The notes beneath the pieces were generated by a model. That model saw only the letters and a program-made list of their open reading frames with translations, was not told the DNA's origin and made no database searches. A DNA stretch of 15,009 nt, from the NCBI GenBank assembly GCA_900554705.1, contig USIH01000038.1, forward strand, positions 1-15,009, written 5' to 3'. Every line of letters starts with the position of its first letter. Position 1 is the first letter of the stretch. Made by a program: the position numbers and the translations under genes. This document shows, piece after piece, positions 1 to 6,821 of this stretch. This stretch comes from an uncultured Eubacteriales bacterium. GTDB lineage: Bacteria > Bacillota > Clostridia > Oscillospirales > Oscillospiraceae.

Positions 1-821
1 ATCACACAGTCAAAAAAGTCCACGCCGCGCGCCACGCCCTCGATGATGTTCGACGGCGTACCGACGCCCATGAGATAGCGCGGCTTATCCTGCGGCATAT
101 AGGGCTCGACCGCGTCGATGATGTCGTACATCACCTGCGTCGGCTCGCCGACCGCAAGGCCGCCGATGGCATAGCCCGGCAAGTCCAGCGCCGCGATGCG
201 CTGCATATGAGAGATGCGCAGGTCGGGATAGGTGCCGCCCTGATTGATCCCCCAGAGCATCTGCTGCGGGTTTACGGTGTCCGGCAGCGCGTTGAGGCGG
301 GCGTTTTCCGCCTTGCAGCGCGCCAGCCAGCGGTAGGTGCGGTCGACGGACGCCTTGACATACGCATAGGGCGCGGGGTTTTCGATACATTCGTCAAAAG
401 CCATACAGATGTCCGAGCCGAGGTTCGACTGGATCTGCATACTCTCCTCCGGCCCCATGAAGATCTTGTGGCCGTCCAAATGGGAGGCGAAGTAGACGCC
501 CTCTTCCTTGATCTTGCGCAGGCTCGCAAGAGAGAACACCTGAAATCCGCCGGAGTCCGTGAGGATGGGGCCGTCCCAAGTCATAAAACGGTGCAGGCCG
601 CCCATATCGTGGATCAGTCGGTCACCGGGGCGCAGGTGCAGGTGGTACGTATTGGAAAGCTCGACTTGGCAGCCGATCGTCTTCAGATCCGCCGCACTCA
701 GCGCGCCCTTGATCGCCCCCTGCGTGCCGACGTTCATAAACACCGGCGTCTGCACCGTCCCGTGCGCGCAGGTGAAGACGCCGCGCCGCGCCGCGCCCTC
801 TGTTTTTAGAAGCTGAAACAT
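1..821 (-). CDS. tgt: Queuine/preQ1 tRNA-guanine transglycosylase (partial, C-terminus beyond window)
   Basis: Bacterial Tgt swaps guanine at the wobble position of GUN-anticodon tRNAs for preQ1 in the queuosine pathway (family knowledge). The frame starts at an ATG at 821 and runs off the left edge after about 273 residues, against roughly 370-380 for the family. It begins MFQLLKTEGAARRG. The signature TDSGGFQVFSL lies at residues 88-98, with the active-site Asp at about 89. A second family motif, AFDEC, is at 141-145. VDFFDCV at the window edge holds the nucleophilic Asp at about 271. The CxCxxC...H zinc site would lie outside the window. The start is supported by AAGGA eight bases upstream, inside the end of queA. 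Only two bases separate it from the queA stop, so the two genes are translated as an operon. Nothing odd is seen in the visible part. Confidence 0.97.
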   Translation of the reverse strand, partial: MFQLLKTEGAARRGVFTCAHGTVQTPVFMNVGTQGAIKGALSAADLKTIGCQVELSNTYHLHLRPGDRLIHDMGGLHRFMTWDGPILTDSGGFQVFSLASLRKIKEEGVYFASHLDGHKIFMGPEESMQIQSNLGSDICMAFDECIENPAPYAYVKASVDRTYRWLARCKAENARLNALPDTVNPQQMLWGINQGGTYPDLRISHMQRIAALDLPGYAIGGLAVGEPTQVMYDIIDAVEPYMPQDKPRYLMGVGTPSNIIEGVARGVDFFDCV

Positions 822-823
822 AT

Positions 824-1870
824 TCAGGTATCCTTTCTTGAAAAATCGGTGATGAACATCGCATCGCCGAAGGAGAAAAACCGGTAGCGCTCCTTGACGG
901 CCTGACGGTAAGCGTTCATCACGTGGTCGTAGCCCGCGAAGGCCGAGACCAGCATGATCAGCGTGCTCTCCGGCAGGTGGAAATTGGTGATAAGCGCGTC
1001 CATCGCCTTGAAGCGATAGCCCGGGTAGATAAAAATATCCGTCCACGCGGAGCTTCCGTGAAAGCTCCCGTCCTCCCCTGCCAGAGACTCAAGCGTCCGG
1101 CAGGAGGTCGTGCCGACACAGACGATCCGTCCGCCGTTTTGCCGCGTTTCGTTGAGAAGCTGCGCCGTCTGCGCGCTGAGCATACAAAACTCGCTGTGCA
1201 TATGGTGTTCGGTCACGTCCTCCACCTTGACCGGACGGAAGGTGCCCAAGCCAACGTGCAACGTGACATACGCAAGGCGCACGCCCTTTTTCTCGATCTG
1301 CTCCAAAAGCTCCTTTGTGAAGTGCAGCCCCGCCGTCGGTGCGGCGGCCGAACCGCTGACGCGGGAATAGACCGTCTGGTAGCGCTCACCGTCTGCAAGC
1401 TCGGCGCGAATATAGGGCGGCAGCGGCATCTTTCCAAGCTGTTCCAAAAGCTCAAGGAAGATCCCCTCATAGTGAAACTGCACCAGACGGTTGCCGGAGG
1501 GCAGAACCTCCTGCACGGTCGCACGCAGCAGCCCGTCGCCGAAGGAAAGCTCCGCTCCTTCGTGCAGCTTCCGCCCCGGGCGGGCAAGGCACTCCCAGAC
1601 GCCGCCGCCCTTGTCCGTCAGCAGCAGCAGTTCCGCTGCGCCGCCCGTCGGCACGCGATGCCCCAGCAGGCGCGCCGGAATGACGCGCGAATCGTTCATC
1701 ACAAGGCAGTCGCCTGCCCGAAGATAGTCAACGATGTCAAAAAAGTGGCGATGCTCCAGCGCACCGCTGCTTTTGTCCATGACAAGCAGTCTTGATGCGT
1801 CACGCTTCTCCAGCGGCGTCTGCGCGATCAGTTCCTTGGGCAGATCATAGTAAAAATCACTTGTTTTCAA
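824..1870 (-). CDS. queA: S-adenosylmethionine:tRNA ribosyltransferase-isomerase
   Basis: QueA transfers and isomerises the ribosyl group of SAM onto preQ1 in tRNA to make epoxyqueuosine, the step after Tgt. The 348-residue product has the family's usual length. Hallmarks are the N-terminus [28 protein letters not shown] near residues 58-67, PTAGLHFT in the middle, [26 protein letters not shown], and the C-terminal [16 protein letters not shown]. The start codon is TTG at 1870. The N-terminal match to the family begins exactly there, an in-frame stop lies a few codons upstream, and no ATG or GTG is available. Its ribosome binding site is weak (AAAGAGAG). A consensus promoter lies about 40 bases upstream, and tgt follows after two bases in the same transcript. 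Confidence 0.98.
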   Translation of the reverse strand: MKTSDFYYDLPKELIAQTPLEKRDASRLLVMDKSSGALEHRHFFDIVDYLRAGDCLVMNDSRVIPARLLGHRVPTGGAAELLLLTDKGGGVWECLARPGRKLHEGAELSFGDGLLRATVQEVLPSGNRLVQFHYEGIFLELLEQLGKMPLPPYIRAELADGERYQTVYSRVSGSAAAPTAGLHFTKELLEQIEKKGVRLAYVTLHVGLGTFRPVKVEDVTEHHMHSEFCMLSAQTAQLLNETRQNGGRIVCVGTTSCRTLESLAGEDGSFHGSSAWTDIFIYPGYRFKAMDALITNFHLPESTLIMLVSAFAGYDHVMNAYRQAVKERYRFFSFGDAMFITDFSRKDT

Positions 1871-1906
1871 GTTGTCGCTCTCTTTCTGCGTTTATTCGTT
1901 AAGCGT

Positions 1907-1935
1907 ATTATAGCCTATCTTCCCGCCTTTTTCAA
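1907..1935 (-). promoter_or_regulatory. Promoter of the queA-tgt operon
   Basis: On the minus strand, TTGAAA (1930-1935) and TATAAT (1907-1912) are separated by 17 bases. Predicted transcription start is near 1900, giving a leader of about 30 bases before the queA TTG. The leader is too short for a preQ1 or other riboswitch. Confidence 0.85.
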
Positions 1936-1992
1936 CCGCAAAAGCACAAGAACGTATCGGCCGGAATAGACTGGCGCGGAGGTGTATCGCAG

Positions 1993-2856
1993 ATGAAAAA
2001 ACCACTCTTCACCGGAGTTGCCACGGCGCTGGTCACTCCGATGAAAAACGGGGAGATCGACTTTCCCGCCTATGACGCCCTGCTCCGCCAGCAGGCAGGC
2101 ATCCCCGCGCTGGTCGTGACCGGAACTACGGGCGAGGCCGCCACATTGAGCACTGCGGAGAAGAAGTCGCTCTGGACGTATACTGCACAGAAAAGTGAGG
2201 CCTGCGTGATCGCCGGTATCGGGACGAACGACACGCGCACGAGCGCCGAAAACGCGCACCTTGCGCAGCAGTGCGGCGTTGACGGCCTGCTTGCCGTGAC
2301 ACCGTATTACAACAAGGGGACGCAGGCCGGCCTCTGCGCGCACTTTTTTGCCATTGCCGACAGCACTTCCCTGCCGCTGATCGTATATAACGTGCCGTCG
2401 CGCACCGGAGTCAATCTCCTGCCGGAGACCTGTGCAAAGCTTGCGGAGCACGAGAACATCATCGGGGTCAAGGAGGCCTCCGGCGACCTTGTGCAAGCGG
2501 CAAAGATCCGCAGGCTCTGCCCCGACGATTTCTATCTCTGGAGCGGCAACGACGACCAGATCGTCCCCATGCTCTCTCTGGGCGGGATCGGCGTGATCTC
2601 CGTTCTTTCCGGCATTCGACCGGAGGGCGTAAAGCGGATGGTACAGGCAGCGCTGGACGGAGATTTCCGCCTCGCCGCAGCCTTGCAGCTTCACTATCTG
2701 CCGCTGATCGAGGCGCTTTTCTCCGAGGTAAATCCGATTCCCATCAAGGCCGCGCTTGCGGCGGAAGGCTACTGCACGGACGAGGTGCGGCTGCCCCTGA
2801 CGCCGATGCGCGCGGAAAAACGCGGTCAGCTCTTGCAGGCGCTGTCGATCTCATAA
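1993..2856 (+). CDS. dapA: 4-hydroxy-tetrahydrodipicolinate synthase
   Basis: DapA condenses pyruvate with aspartate semialdehyde, the first committed step of the diaminopimelate/lysine pathway in the cytoplasm. The product is 287 residues, a normal family length, and should form a TIM barrel. Expected catalytic residues are visible: Lys160 in IIGVKEASGDL (Schiff base), Tyr132 in VYNVPSRTG, Thr45/Thr46 in GTTGE, Tyr106 in TPYYNKG, and Arg137. The ATG at 1993 has GGAGGTG eight bases upstream. The gene stands alone, divergent from queA, with its own strong terminator after the stop. No lysine riboswitch fits in the intergenic space of about 120 bases, and no convincing promoter could be picked there. 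The related N-acetylneuraminate lyase/KDG-aldolase families are alternatives. The N-terminus TGVATALVTPM and the intact DapA residues favour DapA. Confidence 0.96.
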   Translation: MKKPLFTGVATALVTPMKNGEIDFPAYDALLRQQAGIPALVVTGTTGEAATLSTAEKKSLWTYTAQKSEACVIAGIGTNDTRTSAENAHLAQQCGVDGLLAVTPYYNKGTQAGLCAHFFAIADSTSLPLIVYNVPSRTGVNLLPETCAKLAEHENIIGVKEASGDLVQAAKIRRLCPDDFYLWSGNDDQIVPMLSLGGIGVISVLSGIRPEGVKRMVQAALDGDFRLAAALQLHYLPLIEALFSEVNPIPIKAALAAEGYCTDEVRLPLTPMRAEKRGQLLQALSIS

Positions 2857-2898
2857 AAAACAGGTCAAGGGGAGAACCGCTTCCCTTGACCTGTTTTT
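2856..2898. terminator. Bidirectional terminator between dapA and the DUF4956 gene
   Basis: A perfect 16-bp inverted repeat (2856-2871 and 2883-2898, core ACAGGTCAAGGG/CCCTTGACCTGT) has an 11-base loop. A runs lie on the left side and T runs on the right, so the hairpin can stop transcripts from both convergent genes. It starts at the dapA stop and ends eight bases before the stop of the opposing gene. Confidence 0.93.
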
Positions 2899-2906
2899 CA
2901 GTTCTC

Positions 2907-3575
2907 TTACAGTTCAGACTCCGTCTGCTGTCTGGAAAGGAGGATCTCCAAATTTCCGTTGTGGCAGCGGAGCTTGTCGATCATCTCCTTTTCCGGCGCG
3001 TCCTTGTGCAGCGTCAGCCGGTAGGTCAGGCGGAACATACTGCCCATATTCGTCGTCTTGACCTGCGTCAGCTCCCATCGGGTGGCATATGTGTCCAAGA
3101 TCGCGTCAAACGCGCTGTAGTCCAGATCCTCAGGTATAGTGATCTGTAATGTTTTGTCCCGCGCGGCCGTGCGCTCTCCAAAGGAGAAGCTGCTGCACAG
3201 GATATAGAGCAGGCACATGATCACGGTAAACAGGAGCGCATAGCCCAAGTAGCCCGTTCCGGCGATCAGCCCCGCGCCCATTGCCAAAAACAGGAGCGTG
3301 ATCTCCCTTGCCGTGCCCGGCGCGCTGCGGAAGCGAACAAGTCCAAAGGCGCCCGCAACGGCAACACCCGTTCCGACGTTCCCGTTGACCATCAGGATCA
3401 CGACGCAGACCACGGCAGGAAGCAGCGTCAGCGCAATGTGGAAGCTGCGCGTGCATCTGCCGCGAAACAGGCAGGTAAACGTCAGCGCCGTGCCGCACAC
3501 GAGCGCGCAGCCAAGACAGAGCAAAAAACCGCCGATGGTGGAAATCTCATGACTTTGAAACAGCGCGTTAAGCAT
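2907..3575 (-). CDS. DUF4956 domain-containing membrane protein
   Basis: This is an integral membrane protein of unknown function. The predicted 222 residues contain about four hydrophobic segments (roughly 14-36, 47-65, 92-107 and 109-127). The loop GAFGLVRFRSAPG at 75-87 carries the RFR motif typical of DUF4956. A soluble C-terminal tail (about 130-222) follows, with an ACT-like mix of strands and helices (weak inference). The frame stays open 32 codons further upstream, but AGGAGG sits nine bases before the ATG at 3575 and the extra N-terminus would lie inside the preceding gene, so I chose 3575. The start overlaps the end of the polyphosphate polymerase-domain gene by eight bases, indicating translational coupling. 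VTC-domain and DUF4956 genes are commonly neighbours in Firmicutes, so a joint membrane-associated role is likely; the reaction is unknown. Confidence 0.85.
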   Translation of the reverse strand: MLNALFQSHEISTIGGFLLCLGCALVCGTALTFTCLFRGRCTRSFHIALTLLPAVVCVVILMVNGNVGTGVAVAGAFGLVRFRSAPGTAREITLLFLAMGAGLIAGTGYLGYALLFTVIMCLLYILCSSFSFGERTAARDKTLQITIPEDLDYSAFDAILDTYATRWELTQVKTTNMGSMFRLTYRLTLHKDAPEKEMIDKLRCHNGNLEILLSRQQTESEL

Positions 3576-4257
3576 ATTGAAGCGCCTCCTCTTGAAAAAT
3601 GGTCTGGTACGCTCTTCCGTATTTGGAAAAAGACGTTTTATAAATTCTGTTTTCCGAAAGCACATGGGCAAGCCAGAGCGGATAACCGCCCCCGCATTTG
3701 ATCTCCATCAGCGTCATGTCCGGCGGCAGCAGTTGCGTTCCCCACGGGTCGACACGCAGCGAAAGCTCTGTCTGACGGAAGCGGATATTCTCGTCGAAGG
3801 TGATACGGAGGTCATTTTCTCCCGCGAACGCCTCGCGGTCGTAGGAAAGGAACACGACCGGCCGCAGTTCGCGGTAGAACGAAAGAAAGCTCGAAATTTC
3901 CTCCGCGATCTGGCTGTCGTCGCGCGGCTTCGTCCAGTGCATTGCCTCGCCCTCGGGCAGCGGCAGCCTGCGCTTATAAACAACGGACTGGTATTTTTTC
4001 TTCAGCTCGACAAATACCGTATCGTCCGCGTCCGTGACGCGCGCATAGCTGCGCACCCGCAGCTTTTCCTTATAGCAAGGAGCCTCGATGGAGCGCCGTG
4101 CAAGGCGGTAATTCGGTGTGTCGTAATATAAGTTGCGGATGGAAGTACGACCGAAACGATCCGGCTGCATCGGCTCACGCATCGCGCGGAGCACGGCCTC
4201 CTTCTGCTCGCGGTCGATGAGGTATTTTAGTTCATAGCGCATGAACACGCATTGCAT
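3568..4257 (-). CDS. VTC-type polyphosphate polymerase domain protein
   Basis: The VTC domain belongs to the CYTH/triphosphate-tunnel fold; in yeast Vtc4 it makes polyphosphate from ATP. Tunnel-type residues are visible in order: ELKYLID (9-15), NLYYDTP (42-48), KLRVRS (65-70), FVELKKK (82-88), YKRR (94-97), SYDR (138-141), RITFDENIR (151-159) and MEIKCGG (184-190), then KTSFSKYGRAYQT near the C-terminus, also typical of the family. The 229 residues equal one stand-alone tunnel domain with no SPX or membrane segment. The ATG at 4257 has GGGAGG eight bases upstream; a second in-frame ATG at 4242 is possible. The gene overlaps the DUF4956 membrane protein gene downstream, which may supply the membrane partner. 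Polymerase activity is inferred from the fold; other triphosphate chemistry cannot be excluded. Confidence 0.88.
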   Translation of the reverse strand: MQCVFMRYELKYLIDREQKEAVLRAMREPMQPDRFGRTSIRNLYYDTPNYRLARRSIEAPCYKEKLRVRSYARVTDADDTVFVELKKKYQSVVYKRRLPLPEGEAMHWTKPRDDSQIAEEISSFLSFYRELRPVVFLSYDREAFAGENDLRITFDENIRFRQTELSLRVDPWGTQLLPPDMTLMEIKCGGGYPLWLAHVLSENRIYKTSFSKYGRAYQTIFQEEALQYA

Positions 4258-4307
4258 GGCGCATTCCTCCCTTGTGGCCTGAGTTTACTACAGTCACCCT
4301 AAACGAA

Positions 4308-4336
4308 CTTAAAAGAAAAATTTAAGTCTCGCTTAA
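4308..4336. promoter_or_regulatory. Candidate operator: three CTTAA/TTAAG half-sites upstream of the response regulator gene
   Basis: CTTAA occurs at 4308-4312 and 4332-4336, with its complement TTAAG at 4322-4326 between them. The half-sites lie just upstream of and into the -35 area of the regulator promoter, where an OmpR-family protein would bind for autoregulation. They also sit upstream of the divergent polyphosphate polymerase-domain gene. The block is A+T-rich, so chance is possible. Confidence 0.35.
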
Positions 4337-4358
4337 TGTCACTAACCTATGCTATAAT
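4331..4358 (+). promoter_or_regulatory. Promoter of the two-component operon
   Basis: A perfect -10 box TATAAT at 4353-4358 lies 16-25 bases before the possible start codons. The -35 region (about 4331-4336, GCTTAA) matches poorly, as expected of an activator-dependent promoter. The leader is very short, which argues for the later TTG start of the regulator. Confidence 0.6.
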
Positions 4359-4382
4359 AAACAGAGGAAGAAGGTGCAGGTC

Positions 4383-5054
4383 TTGAGACTATTACTTGCG
4401 GAGGACGAGCGCTCGCTGTCGCGCGCGGTCACTACCATTTTAGAAAAGAACAACTACAGCGTGGATGCGGTCTATGACGGCGCAGAAGCGCTCGATTATT
4501 TACAGAGCGGGAGCTACGACGCCGTGATCCTTGACGTGATGATGCCGAAGCTGGACGGCCTGACCGTCCTGAAACGCCTGCGCGCGAAGGGCGACCGCAC
4601 ACCGGTTCTGATGCTGACGGCAAAAGCGGAAATCGAAGACAAGGTCGCGGGGCTTGACGGCGGCGCAGACGACTACCTCACAAAGCCCTTTGACACGCGC
4701 GAGCTGCTTGCGCGTTTGCGCGTCCTGACGCGCGGAGTGCAAACGGTCGATACGCAGATGCACTACGGCAACATTACGCTCGATCGGGCGAGCTTTGAGC
4801 TGTCCGGCCCCAACGGCAGCTTCCGTCTGGCGAAGAAGGAATACCAGATGATGGAGATCCTGATGAGCAATCCGCACAATCTGGTCTCCACCGAGCGGCT
4901 CATGGAGCGCATCTGGGGCTACGACTCCGAGGCGGAGATCAATGTCGTGTGGGTCTATGTCTCCTATCTGCGCAAGAAGCTCGCAGCCGTCGGGGCAAAC
5001 GTGCAGATCCGCGCGGCGCGAAACGCCGGTTATTCGCTGGAGGTAACGCAATGA
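4383..5054 (+). CDS. OmpR/PhoB-family response regulator
   Basis: This is a DNA-binding regulator phosphorylated by the adjacent kinase. The receiver domain (about 1-115) begins RLLLAEDE with the acidic pocket. The phosphoacceptor Asp is at 51 in VILDVMMPKLDG, the switch Thr at 79 in LMLTA, and the conserved Lys at 101 in LTKPF. The C-terminal winged helix (about 125-223) shows RLAKKEYQMMEILMSNP and VWVYVSYLRKKL, typical of Trans_reg_C. I place the start at the TTG at 4383 because the family N-terminus (MRLLLAEDE) begins there and AAGGTG lies six bases upstream; a GTG at 4374 would add three residues. The stop overlaps the kinase ATG as ATGA. Target genes are unknown; the divergent polyphosphate polymerase-domain pair is the nearest candidate. 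Confidence 0.95.
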   Translation: MRLLLAEDERSLSRAVTTILEKNNYSVDAVYDGAEALDYLQSGSYDAVILDVMMPKLDGLTVLKRLRAKGDRTPVLMLTAKAEIEDKVAGLDGGADDYLTKPFDTRELLARLRVLTRGVQTVDTQMHYGNITLDRASFELSGPNGSFRLAKKEYQMMEILMSNPHNLVSTERLMERIWGYDSEAEINVVWVYVSYLRKKLAAVGANVQIRAARNAGYSLEVTQ

Positions 5055-6265
5055 TACAGAGGCTGCGAAAAAAATTCATTCTGCTCTCCATGGCGGCGTT
5101 TTTTGTCGTGCTCGCGGTCATCGTCTCCTGCATCAACGTGGTCAATTACATTCAGACCGTGAACCAAGCCGACGAACTGCTCGACATACTCTCCGACAAC
5201 AAGGGTGTCTTTCCGCCGCCGGTGAAGGAAAAGGCGCCGCTTCCCAAGCATATCTCTCCGGAGACACCCTATGAGACGCGCTATTTCTCGGTCGTCATCA
5301 ATCAGGCCTCCGGTGATGTGGTCGAGGTGGAGATGAGCCGCATCATATCCGTCGACCGCGACACCGCGATCTCTTATGCCAAAAAGGTAGACGGCACGCG
5401 CGGCTTTTTGAAGAATTATCGCTATGCCGTGCGGGATGACGGTGCAAACCGGCGCATCATTTTTTTGGATTGCAGCCGGATGCTCTCCTCTTTCCGCTCC
5501 TTCCTGCTCATCAGCGCGCTGTCCTCCCTTGCGGGGCTTGCCGTCGTGTTTTTGCTCATTGCGCTGCTTTCGCGGCGGGCAGTACGTCCTATCTGTGAAA
5601 GCTATGAAAAGCAGAAGGAGTTTATTACCAACGCGGGACATGAGATCAAAACACCGCTGACCATCATCGGCGCGGACATTGACGTGCTGACGATGGACGG
5701 CGGCGAAAACGAGTGGCTGGAGGACATCCGCCTGCAAACGAAGCGGCTCTCGGAGCTTACGCAGGATCTGATCTTCCTTTCCCGCATGGAGGAGGAAAAC
5801 CACGCACTGCAAAAGATCGACTTTCCCTTCTCCGACATGGTGAGCGAAGGCGCAGAATCGTTCCGTTCCGCGGCGCAGGTCGGACACAAGGAGCTGCTCT
5901 GCGACATTGAGCCGATGCTCACGCTGAACGGCGATGAGAAGTCGCTGCGTCAGCTTGTCAGCATTCTGCTGGATAACGCCCTAAAATACGCACCGGAGAA
6001 CACCACGATCCGCCTGACGTTAAAAAAGCAGAGCGGCAGCGCGGTACTTTCCGTAAGCAATCCGACGGAGCAGGCACTGGATAAGGAGACGCTTTCGCGT
6101 CTGTTTGAGCGCTTTTATCGCGCCGACCCGTCGCGCAGCGAAAAGAGCGGCTATGGGATCGGGCTTTCCATCGCCAAGGCGATCGTCACCGCGCACGGCG
6201 GAAAACTGCGCGCGGCGGCAGACGGCACGACCCTGACGATCTCCGCCACGCTTCCGCTGCAATAG
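5051..6265 (+). CDS. Membrane sensor histidine kinase
   Basis: This is the partner kinase of the upstream response regulator. The 404-residue product has one transmembrane helix at about 9-31, an extracellular sensor region of about 115 residues, and a second helix at about 149-173. The HisKA box NAGHEIKTPLTII carries the phospho-accepting His197. The HATPase domain has the N-box LLDNALKYA (Asn309), the F-box LFERFYRAD and the G2 box GYGIGLSI (367-374). The usual DxGxG G1 box is replaced by VSNPTE at 335-340, a variant I associate with some Firmicute kinases. The ATG at 5051 is chosen because it overlaps the regulator stop (ATGA), has GGAGG about eight bases upstream, and leaves a normal N-terminal membrane anchor. 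The same frame is open further upstream but lies inside the regulator. No clear terminator separates it from the tRNA promoter downstream. Confidence 0.95.
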   Translation: MIQRLRKKFILLSMAAFFVVLAVIVSCINVVNYIQTVNQADELLDILSDNKGVFPPPVKEKAPLPKHISPETPYETRYFSVVINQASGDVVEVEMSRIISVDRDTAISYAKKVDGTRGFLKNYRYAVRDDGANRRIIFLDCSRMLSSFRSFLLISALSSLAGLAVVFLLIALLSRRAVRPICESYEKQKEFITNAGHEIKTPLTIIGADIDVLTMDGGENEWLEDIRLQTKRLSELTQDLIFLSRMEEENHALQKIDFPFSDMVSEGAESFRSAAQVGHKELLCDIEPMLTLNGDEKSLRQLVSILLDNALKYAPENTTIRLTLKKQSGSAVLSVSNPTEQALDKETLSRLFERFYRADPSRSEKSGYGIGLSIAKAIVTAHGGKLRAAADGTTLTISATLPLQ

Positions 6266-6314
6266 TGCATTTTTACAGGCAGGGCAACGCACCGCAAAAA
6301 GGTGAAAAAATATC

Positions 6315-6342
6315 TTGCATTTTTCCAAAAATGTGATATAAT
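6315..6342 (+). promoter_or_regulatory. Promoter of tRNA-Val(CAC)
   Basis: TTGCAT (6315-6320) and TATAAT (6337-6342) are 16 bases apart. TG at 6334-6335 makes an extended -10 element. The mature tRNA begins 12 bases after the -10 box. Confidence 0.88.
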
Positions 6343-6353
6343 GTCCCTGCTAC

Positions 6354-6430
6354 GGAGGCTTAGCTCAGCTGGTTAGAGCGCCTGCTTCACACGCAGGAGG
6401 TCGATGGTTCGAGTCCATTAGTCTCCACCA
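6354..6430 (+). tRNA. tRNA-Val (anticodon CAC)
   Basis: The 77-base cloverleaf has acceptor arm GGAGGCT pairing with AGTCTCC (one G-U), a D arm with AGCTCAGCTGGTTAGAGC, and anticodon stem CCTGC/GCAGG around loop TTCACAC (anticodon CAC, valine). The T arm contains GGTTCGAGTCC and CCA is encoded at the end. It has its own promoter and terminator. Confidence 0.97.
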
Positions 6431-6475
6431 TGAAAAAGCCCTCTTTTGTCTACCTGATAAAAGAGGGCTTTTTCA
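6431..6475 (+). terminator. Rho-independent terminator of tRNA-Val(CAC)
   Basis: A 17-bp perfect stem (6431-6447 with 6459-6475) has core AAAAAGCCCTCTTTT and an 11-base loop, with a T run in the 3' arm. It begins directly after the encoded CCA. Its last three bases also form the start of the terminal inverted repeat of the adjoining hairpin element. Confidence 0.92.
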
Positions 6476-6646
6476 ATGATATCCGTTCCTCTCGGAACGG
6501 GTGGTGTATCTTCGATATGATATCACACTTTCGTGCGATGATATATGACTGAGGCATATGATGGAATAGATATTATATCATATTTGTGTAGCAAGTATAT
6601 CATATGATCTTCCGTATATCACATCGCGATAGCGATATATCATTGA
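6473..6646. repeat. Multi-hairpin element with 10-bp terminal inverted repeats
   Basis: TCAATGATAT at 6473-6482 is repeated in perfect inverse as ATATCATTGA at 6637-6646. Between them are short hairpins: CCGTTCC/GGAACGG (6483-6500), ATCACAC/GTGCGAT (6522-6539, one mismatch), ATATTTG/CAAGTAT (6580-6598, one G-T) and ATCGC/GCGAT (6623-6636). The linker ATGATAT occurs three times in the left half (6476, 6517, 6538) and its complement ATATCAT three times in the right half (6575, 6597, 6637). No coding frame is present. The layout suggests a discrete non-coding palindromic or MITE-like repeat. The bases from 6647 to 6821 are A+T-rich; I see only the ribosome binding site of the next gene there and no promoter I would stand behind. 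Confidence 0.6.
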
Positions 6647-6821
6647 GAATTGCAGCATTTTATGATGTACGGCAAGGTAGAAGGCATTTTTATATCTGAA
6701 AATAAGTTGCTTGGCTTTTGAATTTGCAGTTGCAATTATTAATCTCGTTGATGAAGTAGAATAATCTGCAATCTATGAAATACAGAGCGCATCAAAGTGC
6801 CAGAAAACTAATAGGAGCTAT

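Noticed and set aside
1871..1992. preQ1 or lysine riboswitch between queA and dapA
   Set aside because: The queA leader is only about 30 bases, and no conserved lysine-riboswitch structure fits in the remaining space.
3576..3671. Longer N-terminus for the DUF4956 protein
   Set aside because: It would sit within the polyphosphate polymerase-domain gene, while AGGAGG directly precedes the ATG at 3575.
4258..4300. Promoter for the polyphosphate polymerase-domain operon (TAAACT with AAGTTC 17 bases away)
   Set aside because: Both boxes match too poorly to call, although a promoter must lie in this short intergenic region.
4949..5050. Longer N-terminus for the histidine kinase
   Set aside because: It lies inside the response regulator gene in another frame. 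The ATG at 5051 has a good ribosome binding site, the ATGA overlap and a normal membrane anchor.
6473..6646. CRISPR array
   Set aside because: The repeated ATGATAT/ATATCAT units are only seven bases, change orientation mid-block and have irregular spacing.
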